Source: Candidatus Rokuibacteriota bacterium
GTDB lineage: Bacteria; Methylomirabilota; Methylomirabilia; Rokubacteriales; CSP1-6
NCBI GenBank assembly: GCA_003221515.1
Contig: QHSI01000098.1
Coordinates: 1 to 64,000 of the forward strand
Reading direction: 5' to 3'
DNA: 64,000 bases
Both the position numbers and the translations under genes were made by a program. Positions 7,568 through 15,718 of this stretch are shown piece after piece (position 1 is the first letter of the stretch; every line of letters starts with the position of its first letter). The notes below the pieces were generated by a model. The model was not told the DNA's origin, searched no databases, and saw nothing but the letters and a program-made list of their open reading frames with translations.

Positions 7568-9783
7568 CGCGATTCCGGGCGTCGATCCTGCTCCTCGCGG
7601 GCGCCCTCCTGGCTCACGGCGTGGCCGCCGCGCAGGCGCCGTCGTCCCCCACGACGGTCCTGACCACCGGCGGCGAAGTGACGGTGGTGGCCGACCGGAT
7701 CGAGCAGATCGGCGCCGACAACCTCGTGGTGGCGAGCGGCAACGCCGAGCTGACGAAGGGGTCGGCCCGTTTGCTCGCCGACCGCATCGAGATCAACCGC
7801 GCGACCGGCGACGCGACCGCGCAGGGCCGGGTGATCTTCTACGACGGCGAGGACCGGCTCACCGGCCAGCGGATCGACTACAACATCAAGACCGGGACCG
7901 GCGTGGTGTACGAGGGCGAGGCGCGGGCCACGCCCTACTACCGGATCATGGGCGAGCGCCTGGAGCGGCTCGGCGAGAGCGTCTACCGGGTGCGGCGCGG
8001 CGTCTTCACCACCTGCGACGACGACTCGCCGTCGTGGTCGTTCCGTGTCGGCTCGGGCACCGCCGACCTCCAGGACTTCGTCTACGGGACCAACGCCTCC
8101 TTCTGGCTGAAGGACGTGCCGCTGATCCCGTACTTCCCGTTCTTCGCGGCGGCCATCCGTCGCGAGCGTCAGACGGGCTTCCTGGCGCCGCAGTTCGGCA
8201 CCTCCTCGCGCAAGGGAGTCTTCGCCGAGATCCCGTTCTACTGGGCGATCACCGACAGCCAGGACGCGACCCTGAGCCTCGACGCCTACTCGCGACGGGG
8301 CGTCGGCGGCTCGGCCCAGTACCGGTACGTGATCTCGCGTGACCAGCGCGGCTCGCTCGGCGGGTTCTTCGTGCACGAGAGTGTGACGACCGGCGACACT
8401 CGAGGATTGGGCAGCGCCAAGCACGACTGGCAGATCGACCCGGGGCTCTCGTTCCGCGCCGATCTCAACGCGGTGTCCGACGACCTCGTGCTGCGGGAGT
8501 ACCAGTCCGAGCTCCTGTCGCGCAGCGCCCAGCGCGCCGAGTCGAATCTGTTCCTCACCAAGACGTGGTCGAACTGGAATTTCGTCGGGCGCGCCTACTG
8601 GTATCAGGACCTCACGACCCAGCGCCCGGTCGAGCTGCAGCGCGTGCCCGAGCTGACGCTGCAGGGGGTGCGGCAGACGCTGCCGGGTCTGCCCGGGTTC
8701 CTCTACCAGGTGGACACGAGCGCCGTGAACTTCCTCCGCGACGTCGGCTCGGAGGGATTCCGTTACGACCTCCACCCCGTGGTGTCGCGTCCCGTCTCGC
8801 TCGGCGGCTACGCGACGGTCACGCCGTTCGTCGGCGGCCGGGTCACCCTGTACAGTGTCACGACCACGGGGACTCACACGCCGCTGGCCGGCGGCTCCGT
8901 GATCGAGACGACCAAGGACGAGCCCCGCGTCCGCGATCTGGTCGATTTCGGGAGCGACGCCGAGAGCCGAGCCTCGCGCGTCTACGGGCTCGGCGGCTGG
9001 GGCGGACTCGACAGCGTGCTCCACTCGATCGAGCCGCGCGCCCGCTACATCCGGATCCTGGGCCACAACTTCTCCCGTCTGCCGCTCTGGACGGACCAGA
9101 TCGATCGGATCCCGAAGTCGAGCTGGCTCGAGTATTCCCTGACGAATCGGCTGCGCGGACGGACCGAGAGCCCCGAGGGCACCGAGGCCGAGCGGCTCGA
9201 GCTCTTGCGGTTCGTGGTGGCCAACGCCTTCGACTTCGAGCGTGGCCGCTTTGGCAACGTCGCGGGCGACCTGCTCGTCCAGCCGACCGCCCTGGTCAGT
9301 CTCCACGCGGACGCCAGCTACAACGTCGAAGGCGACGGGCTCCAGACCTACACCAGCGACGCGTCGCTCCACCTCTCCCGCTTCACCGCGAGCATCGGGC
9401 ACCGTTACACCCGGCAGCCGCCGCAAATCATCCCGTACTTCGTCCAGGTCCCCGGAACGTTCAACCCCGGCGAGACCCCGGACAAGCCCTCGGTGAACTT
9501 CCTGCAGGGCGGGTTCACGTGGGAGGTGTGGAAGCACCTCGCCGTGCGCGCGCGGACGAACCTGGACATCCGGACCGAAACCTTCGTCGAGACTCGCTAC
9601 GGGGTCGACTTCAAGTTCGACTGCTGGGCGGTGAGTGTCGAGTACATCAACCGGAGCCGTGACTCCACCGGTCAGAGCGCCGAGGACGAGTTCCGCTTCT
9701 CGGTGCACCTGCTCGGGCTCGGGAACGTGTTGAGCTCGCGGCTGGGCACCGGCGTGGCGGACTCCGGACCGAGGTTCAAATGA
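7564..9783 (+). CDS. lptD: LPS-assembly protein LptD
   Basis: A 739-residue outer-membrane beta-barrel that, with LptE, inserts lipopolysaccharide in the outer leaflet. The N-terminus is a signal peptide (MTRFRASILLLAGALLAHGVAAAQA). Next comes an OstA/LptA-like beta-jellyroll (VVADRIEQIGADNLVVASGN to about residue 125) and the barrel, including PYFPFFAAAIRRERQTGFLAPQFG. Only one cysteine pair region is obvious (TTCDDD near 155 and FDCWAVS near 685). The ATG overlaps folC. Its presence implies an LPS-bearing outer membrane; the downstream genes are also envelope-related. Confidence 0.93.
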   Translation: MTRFRASILLLAGALLAHGVAAAQAPSSPTTVLTTGGEVTVVADRIEQIGADNLVVASGNAELTKGSARLLADRIEINRATGDATAQGRVIFYDGEDRLTGQRIDYNIKTGTGVVYEGEARATPYYRIMGERLERLGESVYRVRRGVFTTCDDDSPSWSFRVGSGTADLQDFVYGTNASFWLKDVPLIPYFPFFAAAIRRERQTGFLAPQFGTSSRKGVFAEIPFYWAITDSQDATLSLDAYSRRGVGGSAQYRYVISRDQRGSLGGFFVHESVTTGDTRGLGSAKHDWQIDPGLSFRADLNAVSDDLVLREYQSELLSRSAQRAESNLFLTKTWSNWNFVGRAYWYQDLTTQRPVELQRVPELTLQGVRQTLPGLPGFLYQVDTSAVNFLRDVGSEGFRYDLHPVVSRPVSLGGYATVTPFVGGRVTLYSVTTTGTHTPLAGGSVIETTKDEPRVRDLVDFGSDAESRASRVYGLGGWGGLDSVLHSIEPRARYIRILGHNFSRLPLWTDQIDRIPKSSWLEYSLTNRLRGRTESPEGTEAERLELLRFVVANAFDFERGRFGNVAGDLLVQPTALVSLHADASYNVEGDGLQTYTSDASLHLSRFTASIGHRYTRQPPQIIPYFVQVPGTFNPGETPDKPSVNFLQGGFTWEVWKHLAVRARTNLDIRTETFVETRYGVDFKFDCWAVSVEYINRSRDSTGQSAEDEFRFSVHLLGLGNVLSSRLGTGVADSGPRFK

Positions 9784-10874
9784 TTCCTTTCATCGACCTG
9801 ACCCGCCAGCACGCGGCGCTGCGGGCCGAGCTCCTCGCCGCCGCCGCCCGCGTCCTGGACTCGAGCCAGTTCATCCTGGGCGGAGAAGGCAAGGCGCTGG
9901 AGAGTGAGCTGGCGGCCCTCTGCGGTGTCCGCCACGGGATCGGCGTCGCCTCCGGCACCGACGCGCTGCGGCTCACGATCGCGGCGCTCGACGTCGGGCC
10001 CGGCGACGAGGTCATCACGCCGGCCCTGTCGTTCGTGGCCTCGGCGACGACCATCGTCATGGCCGGCGCCACGCCGGTCTTCGTCGACGTCGATCCGCGG
10101 ACGTACGCGCTCGACGTCGCCGCCGCCGCGCGCGCGATCACCCCGCGCACGCGCGCGATCATGCCGGTCCACCTCTACGGCCACCCGGCCCCGATGGACC
10201 GCGTCGTGGAGCTGGCGCGGGACCGCGGCCTCGCGGTGATCGAGGATGCGGCCCAGGCGGTGGGCGGGGCGTGGCGCGACCGCCCGGTGGGCGCCTGGGG
10301 CGACGCCGCGTGCCTGTCCTTCTATCCCACCAAGAACCTCGGCGCGTGCGGCGACGCCGGGATGGTCGTGACCGCTCGCGACGACGTGGCCGAACGGCTC
10401 CGGCGCCTGCGGCACCACGGGGACACCGGACGCTACCAGCACGTCGAGCTCGGCTACTGCAGCCGGCTGGACGAGATGCAGGCAGCGCTCCTTCGCGTCA
10501 AGCTGAAGCACCTGGCGGCGTGGACGGAAGCCCGCCGGCGGATCGCGGCCCGATATCGCGCGGCGCTGGCCGGATCGCCCCTGGAGCTTCCGAACGAGGC
10601 TCCGGAGGCTCGTCACGTGTACCATCTCTTCACGGTGCGGCACTCGCAGCGCGATGCGCTCGCCAAGACGCTCGCCGACCGCGGCGTGGGTACCGCCGTC
10701 TACTACCCGGGGACGGTCCCCGATCAGCCCGTGTTCGGCGGCGGCGACGGGCGCTGGCCCGAGGCCCGGCGGGCGGTGCGCGAGGTGCTGTCGCTGCCGT
10801 GCTTCGCCGAGCTCTCCGACGACGAGGTCGAGACCGTCGCCGCCACGGTGCGGGACGTGTGCGCGCGGCTGTGA
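9780..10874 (+). CDS. DegT/DnrJ/EryC1/StrS family sugar aminotransferase
   Basis: A 364-residue PLP-dependent aminotransferase of the family that aminates nucleotide-linked keto-sugars. It starts MIPFIDLTRQHAALRAEL, has GVASGTDALRLTIAAL and EVITPALSFVASATTI, and the PLP lysine in SFYPTKNLGACGDAGMV near residue 184. The motifs YGHPAPMD and VIEDAAQAVGGAW are also typical. The ATG overlaps the lptD stop, and the next gene, a nucleotide-sugar dehydrogenase, overlaps by GTGA. Together they suggest synthesis of an amino sugar for a surface polysaccharide; the exact sugar is unknown. Confidence 0.9.
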   Translation: MIPFIDLTRQHAALRAELLAAAARVLDSSQFILGGEGKALESELAALCGVRHGIGVASGTDALRLTIAALDVGPGDEVITPALSFVASATTIVMAGATPVFVDVDPRTYALDVAAAARAITPRTRAIMPVHLYGHPAPMDRVVELARDRGLAVIEDAAQAVGGAWRDRPVGAWGDAACLSFYPTKNLGACGDAGMVVTARDDVAERLRRLRHHGDTGRYQHVELGYCSRLDEMQAALLRVKLKHLAAWTEARRRIAARYRAALAGSPLELPNEAPEARHVYHLFTVRHSQRDALAKTLADRGVGTAVYYPGTVPDQPVFGGGDGRWPEARRAVREVLSLPCFAELSDDEVETVAATVRDVCARL

Positions 10875-12178
10875 CGACGCCGGCGGAGACGCTCCGGCAG
10901 CGGATCGCGGCCGGCCCGACCGTGGGCGTGATGGGGCTCGGCTACGTCGGCCTGCCGCTGGCGGTCGCGTTCGCCGAATCCGGCGCGACCGTGCTCGGCG
11001 TCGATCTCGACGCGCGGCGCGTCGAGGCCGTTCAGAAGGGGGAGTCCTTCGTCGAGGACGTGCCGGCCGAGTCGGTCGCGCGCCTCGTCCAGGCCGGGCA
11101 TCTCCGCGCCTCCGGTGACACCGGAGCGCTGCGGGAGGCCGACGCGATCGTCATCTGCGTGCCCACGCCGCTCGGTAAGTCGCGGGAGCCCGACATCTCC
11201 TTCATCGTGGCGGCGGCCGACGCGATCGCCGCCATCATCCACCGCGGCCAGCTCGTGGTGCTCGAGTCGACGACGTATCCCGGCACCACGCAGGAGGTCT
11301 TGCGCCCGCGCTTCGAGGCGCGCGGGCTCACCGCCGGGCGGGACTTCTTCCTGGCCTTCTCGCCGGAGCGGATCGATCCCGGCAATCGCCGCTGGACGCT
11401 GCGCGACATCCCCAAGGTGGTCGGCGGCGCCACCGAGCAGTGCCGTGACCTCGCCGCGGCGCTCTACGCCCGCATCGTGCGCGAGGTCGTCCCGGTGTCG
11501 CGGCCCGAGGCGGCCGAGATGGTGAAGCTCTTCGAGAACACGTTTCGCTCGGTCAACGTGGCGCTGGTCAACGAGTTCGCCATCATGTGTCGCCGCCTGG
11601 GCCTCTCGGTGTGGGAGGTGATCGCCGCGGCGTCGACGAAGCCCTTCGGGTTCATGGCGTTCTATCCCGGCCCCGGCCTCGGCGGCCACTGCCTGCCGTC
11701 GGACCCCCACTACCTCTCGTGGAAGGTGCGGCTCGAAGGCTACGAGCCGCGCTTCATCACGTTCGCCGACGAGATCAACCGCCGGATGCCGACGTACGTC
11801 GTGGAGATGGTCGTCGACGCGCTCAACGATCGCGGTCGGGCGCTCCGCGGCGCGCGCGTCCTCGTCATGGGCGTCGCCTACAAGCCGGGCGTGGCCGACA
11901 CGCGCGACTCGCCCGCGCTCGAGATCATCGACCTCCTGCGCGCGAAGGGCGCGACGGTCGCCTATCACGACCCGTACGTGCCGTCGATCGCGGTCGGCAC
12001 CGCCACCCTGGAGTCGTGCGCCTGGCCCGAGGGGCTGGCGGCGCGGGACGTGGTGCTGATCCTGACCGCCCACGCCGGCTACGACTGGGCGGCGATCGTC
12101 CGGGAGGCGCCGCTGGTGATCGACACGCGCAACGCGACGGGGAGCCTGCCCCCCACGGGCCACGTCGTCCGCCTCTAG
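10871..12178 (+). CDS. Nucleotide-sugar 6-dehydrogenase (UDP-ManNAc/UDP-GlcNAc dehydrogenase type)
   Basis: This 435-residue NAD-dependent enzyme oxidises the C6 hydroxyl of a nucleotide sugar to the uronic acid. The Rossmann motif is GVMGLGYVGLPLAVAFAESG near residue 17. Other motifs are VICVPTPLGKSREPD, SPERIDPGNRRW, and the catalytic Cys in GPGLGGHCLPSDPHYLSWK. The C-terminal domain has VMGVAYKPGVADTRDSPA. Sequence pattern is nearest to WecC/WbpA-like enzymes rather than UDP-glucose dehydrogenase, but substrate choice is inference. It starts with GTG overlapping the aminotransferase stop. Confidence 0.9.
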   Translation: MTTPAETLRQRIAAGPTVGVMGLGYVGLPLAVAFAESGATVLGVDLDARRVEAVQKGESFVEDVPAESVARLVQAGHLRASGDTGALREADAIVICVPTPLGKSREPDISFIVAAADAIAAIIHRGQLVVLESTTYPGTTQEVLRPRFEARGLTAGRDFFLAFSPERIDPGNRRWTLRDIPKVVGGATEQCRDLAAALYARIVREVVPVSRPEAAEMVKLFENTFRSVNVALVNEFAIMCRRLGLSVWEVIAAASTKPFGFMAFYPGPGLGGHCLPSDPHYLSWKVRLEGYEPRFITFADEINRRMPTYVVEMVVDALNDRGRALRGARVLVMGVAYKPGVADTRDSPALEIIDLLRAKGATVAYHDPYVPSIAVGTATLESCAWPEGLAARDVVLILTAHAGYDWAAIVREAPLVIDTRNATGSLPPTGHVVRL

Positions 12179-13059
12179 TGCCGCTCTCGGCGATCTTCGT
12201 CTCGCTCCGTCCGCGCCAGTGGGTGAAGAACCTGTTCGTCTTCGCCGGCCTCGTCTTCTCGCAGCGGCTGTTCACGGACGCGGCGTGGACGTCGCTGGCG
12301 GCATTCGCCGTGTTCTGCGCGCTGTCGGGCGCGATCTACCTGCTCAACGACGTGGCCGACCGCGAACGCGACCGCCTGGACCCACGCAAGGGCTTGCGCC
12401 CGATCGCGGCCGGCCGCCTGTCGGTCGGCGCCGCGCTCACGACGGCGGTCGTGCTCATCGGGGCCGGCCTCGGGGTCGGCACGCTGCTCTCGCGCCGCTT
12501 CCTGATCGCGGCCCTCCTGTACGTGGTCCTGCTCGTCGCCTACTCCGCCTGGCTCAAGCACGTCGTCATCGTCGACGTGATCGTGGTCGCGGGCGGGTTC
12601 GTGCTGCGCGCGATCGCCGGCGCCGTCGTCATCGACGTCGAGATGTCGGGCTGGCTCCTCATCTGCACGATCCTCCTGGCGCTGTTCCTGGCGCTCGGCA
12701 AGCGGCGCTACGAGTACCTGGCGCTGGATCGTGACGCCGCGCTCCATCGCCCGATCCTGGCCGAGTACAGCCCGGCCCTGCTGGATCAGATGATCGCCGT
12801 CGTCACCGCGTCGACGGTGACGGCCTACGCGCTCTACACGATGTCGCCGGAGACCGTGGCGAAGTTCCGCACGCACCTCTTGCCGGCGACGCTGCCGTTC
12901 GTGCTCTACGGGGTCTTCCGGTACCTGTACCTGCTCTACCAGCGGCAACTCGGCGGCAATCCCTCGGAGCTGCTCCTCGGCGACCGCGCGCTCCTGATCA
13001 ACACGATCGGCTGGATCTGCGCGGTCCTGTTGATCATTTACGGCGCACGGCTGGAGTAG
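12178..13059 (+). CDS. UbiA-family prenyltransferase, decaprenyl-phosphate phosphoribosyltransferase-like
   Basis: A 293-residue polytopic membrane protein with about eight hydrophobic helices. It resembles DPPR synthases (UbiA of mycobacteria): SLRPRQWVKNLFVFAGLVFS at the N-terminus, the Asp-rich motif YLLNDVADRERDRLDP near residue 57, and FLALGKRRYEYL in the cytosolic loop. Such enzymes move phosphoribose from PRPP to a polyprenyl phosphate. The GTG start shares one base with the TAG of the preceding gene. With the two sugar genes upstream it suggests a polyprenyl-linked glycan pathway. Substrate is inferred from similarity only. Confidence 0.82.
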   Translation: MPLSAIFVSLRPRQWVKNLFVFAGLVFSQRLFTDAAWTSLAAFAVFCALSGAIYLLNDVADRERDRLDPRKGLRPIAAGRLSVGAALTTAVVLIGAGLGVGTLLSRRFLIAALLYVVLLVAYSAWLKHVVIVDVIVVAGGFVLRAIAGAVVIDVEMSGWLLICTILLALFLALGKRRYEYLALDRDAALHRPILAEYSPALLDQMIAVVTASTVTAYALYTMSPETVAKFRTHLLPATLPFVLYGVFRYLYLLYQRQLGGNPSELLLGDRALLINTIGWICAVLLIIYGARLE

Positions 13060-13071
13060 AATACCTAGATC

Positions 13072-15717
13072 ATGCCCAGCGCGGTCGCTCTGCTCCGCAC
13101 GCGTCCGGAGACCGTCGTCGAAGACTACGGGCGACTGATGCGCCTCGTGAAGTACGACCAGGTGCTCCACCGCGATCAGGATCTGATCCTCAAGCTCAAC
13201 CTCTCGTGGACCAAGTACTTCCCGGCGTGCTCGAGCCAGCCGTGGCAGGTCGACGGCGTGCTGACGACCCTGCTCGAGGACGGCTACGACCGCCGCCGGA
13301 TCTTTCCCGTCGAGAACAAGACGGTCGTCACCGAGCCGATCGCGGGCTGCCGGAACAACAGGTGGTCGCCGGTGCTCGAGCGTCACGGCGTGCCGTTCAT
13401 CCCGCTGCCCGGCGTCGAGTGGACCGTCTACAAGTTCCAGTCGCCGCTCCTGAAGCTGAACGCGATCTTTCCCGAGGGCATCGAGATCCCGAAGATGTAC
13501 GTGGGGAAAAATGTGCTGCACCTGCCGACGGTGAAGTGCGTGCACCCGGATACCGAGATCCTCCTCGCTGATGGAAGCATGGTGAGGGCGGAGGCCCTGA
13601 TCAAGGAGTGGCAAGTCCGGGAGCCCGCCCACGATCTTCCGGACGGCGACCGGGTGAGCGAAGGCGAGGTTCGAGTCGTCTCTCTCTCTGGAGGCGATCT
13701 GACCGGCGGACACGCGACGCACTTCTGGCGCACACCGCTGACTGACGAGGCGGTCTGGACAATACGAACCCGCACCGGCCGAGAGGTCACGACATCACGC
13801 CGGCATCCGTTCCTCACTCCGGAGGGATGGCGGCCGGCAGGAGAGATCCGCGTTGGCGACCGTATCGCGGTGGCACGTCGGATCCGCATCAATGGCGCGC
13901 CTCAGATCCTGCCGCGCGTTGCCTCCTTGGGCCACGAAGCGATCAACGTCGAGCGACTCCGGCTCCGCCCCGGACGTAAGTACAGCGTCCACGTTCAGCG
14001 GAAGATCATCCGCGCGTATCTGGATGGAGCGACGATCACAGAGCTCGCCCGCGAACTCGGGACGCATTGGGAGACGATTCGCGGAATCGTCCACCGCTAT
14101 GGCATTCAGTCTCGATGGCGTCGCGTCTGGGCGACAGCGCCCGTGCGTACGTCACCCGAGTTCTGGCGCTGGATGGGCTACTTCATCGCCGAGGGTTACG
14201 CGTACGACGCAAGCGGCTCCTATCGAGTCTCGTTCGCGAACACCGACCCCGAGGTCTGCGATGACTACATCACGCTCTGCCGTTCACTCTTCGGTGTCAA
14301 GCCAAGGACGCGTGGCAACGAAATCTACTTCGACGCGCTGAACCTCCGCCCATTCTTTGAGACGCTCGGCTTCACGGTGCCGACGAACTCGGCGACGAAG
14401 ACCGTGCCTGACCTGCTGTTCAAGTGTCCCGACGCCGAGATCGCTGCGTTCCTCCAAGCGTACTTCGACGGCGACGGCACCGTGGACAAGTGCGGGGTCT
14501 CCGCGACGACGAAGAGCCGGCGCCTGGCCCGGCAGATCCAGATGCTTCTATCCCGCCTCGGCATCATCTCATTCGTCGGCACGACATGGAGTCGAGCGAC
14601 GAATGGACGGATGACCGAGAAGAGGGAGTACGCGCAAAACGTCATTTATGGCGACGATGTCGTGACACTCGCCGGGTACGTGACGTTCCGCTGTGTTCAC
14701 AAGCAGGGGAACCTTGACGTCCTGGCGGCCCGGCGTCGAGCCGGCAAGCGCCCGAGTAACTGGGACACCATTCCGATCGCTCCAGCGCTGTTTCGGATGG
14801 TGCGCTGCGGACTGGGGCTGACCCAGGAGAGTGCGGGTCGACCCGGCTCGGTCAACAATATCGAGAACGGCTACACCGAGCCGACCCGCCCGGTCGCCCG
14901 TTACTTCATAGAGCGATTCGAGCGCCTCGATTCGTCCGGACGATTTGCCGACGAGATCGCCTACATGAGATTTCTGGCGAGCGAAGATATCGCGTGGGAC
15001 CGGATTGAGGATGTCGTAACCGAGCCGGCGGACGTGCCGTTCCTTTACGATCTGTCGGTCGAGGGGACCCACGCGTTTGTCGGGAACGGAGTGATCCTTC
15101 ACAACACCCATGGACACTCCCGCACGACCGGCGCGATCAAGAACGCGTTCGGCGGGCTCTTGAAGGAAGTGCGCCACTACGCGCACGAGTTCATGCACGA
15201 AGTGCTGGTGGACCTCATGTACATGCAGCGCGAGCTGCACCCCAACGTATTCGCAGTCGTGGACGGAACGGTGATGGGCGACGGCGCCGGCCCGCGCACG
15301 ATGGTGCCGCGCGTCGGCAACCTGATCCTCGCCTCCGCCGACCAGGTGGCGGTCGACGCGATCGCCGCGCGGATCATGGGGTTCGATCCGCTGTCGATTC
15401 CTTATCTACGGATGTGCCAGGAGCGCGGGCTCGGCGTGGCCGATCCCAGGCGCATCGAGATCCTCGGCGACACCGACGCGGCGGCGCTCTCGATGGGCTT
15501 CAAGACCAGCCGGTCCCTCGTGATCTGGGGCGACCAGCTGATCCGCCGGGGTCCGCTGCGCCCACTCAAGCGCCTGCTGCTCCACTCGCCGCTCGTCGTG
15601 TGGGCGCCGTTCGCCTCGAACGTCTACCACGACCTGCTCTGGTACCCGACGATCGGCCGCTCGCGCATTCGGGCCTTCGCGGCGACGCCGTGGGGTCGAC
15701 TGTTCGAGACGTACTGA
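13072..15717 (+). CDS. DUF362 protein interrupted by an intein
   Basis: An 881-codon ORF consisting of a 358-residue DUF362-type protein with a 523-residue intein in the middle. The N-extein is residues 1-155 and the C-extein residues 679-881. After splicing the junction reads LPTVK-THGHSRTTGAIKNAFGG, which restores the KTH motif and conserved GAxKNxFG segment of DUF362 proteins. No 4Fe-4S ferredoxin motif, signal peptide or membrane helix is present. The biochemical role of DUF362 proteins is not established. The gene sits 12 nt after the UbiA-like gene and 1 nt before gltX, so it likely belongs to the glycan/lipid module upstream. Without splicing, the host protein would be split at a conserved site. 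Confidence 0.88.
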   Translation: MPSAVALLRTRPETVVEDYGRLMRLVKYDQVLHRDQDLILKLNLSWTKYFPACSSQPWQVDGVLTTLLEDGYDRRRIFPVENKTVVTEPIAGCRNNRWSPVLERHGVPFIPLPGVEWTVYKFQSPLLKLNAIFPEGIEIPKMYVGKNVLHLPTVKCVHPDTEILLADGSMVRAEALIKEWQVREPAHDLPDGDRVSEGEVRVVSLSGGDLTGGHATHFWRTPLTDEAVWTIRTRTGREVTTSRRHPFLTPEGWRPAGEIRVGDRIAVARRIRINGAPQILPRVASLGHEAINVERLRLRPGRKYSVHVQRKIIRAYLDGATITELARELGTHWETIRGIVHRYGIQSRWRRVWATAPVRTSPEFWRWMGYFIAEGYAYDASGSYRVSFANTDPEVCDDYITLCRSLFGVKPRTRGNEIYFDALNLRPFFETLGFTVPTNSATKTVPDLLFKCPDAEIAAFLQAYFDGDGTVDKCGVSATTKSRRLARQIQMLLSRLGIISFVGTTWSRATNGRMTEKREYAQNVIYGDDVVTLAGYVTFRCVHKQGNLDVLAARRRAGKRPSNWDTIPIAPALFRMVRCGLGLTQESAGRPGSVNNIENGYTEPTRPVARYFIERFERLDSSGRFADEIAYMRFLASEDIAWDRIEDVVTEPADVPFLYDLSVEGTHAFVGNGVILHNTHGHSRTTGAIKNAFGGLLKEVRHYAHEFMHEVLVDLMYMQRELHPNVFAVVDGTVMGDGAGPRTMVPRVGNLILASADQVAVDAIAARIMGFDPLSIPYLRMCQERGLGVADPRRIEILGDTDAAALSMGFKTSRSLVIWGDQLIRRGPLRPLKRLLLHSPLVVWAPFASNVYHDLLWYPTIGRSRIRAFAATPWGRLFETY
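13537..15105 (+). mobile_element. Intein with LAGLIDADG homing endonuclease and HTH-like segments
   Basis: The intein is 523 residues. It begins with Cys (CVHPDTEILLADGSMV, block A), has a block B with the Thr/His motif (TTSRRHPFLTPEGW, intein residues 85-98), and ends with block F (FLYDLSVEGTHAFVGNG) and block G (VILHN). Thr is the +1 extein residue. Two LAGLIDADG-like helices are visible: FWRWMGYFIAEGYA and IAAFLQAYFDGDGTVD, each with an acidic residue. Before them is an HTH-like stretch (ITELARELGTHWETIRGIV), and after them an XRE-like one (LTQESAGRPGSVNNIENG). Its codons use more A and T than the exteins (tct, aca, ata, gga), which suggests arrival from elsewhere. All splice residues look intact, so it is probably active in splicing. 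Confidence 0.92.
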
Positions 15718-15718
15718 G

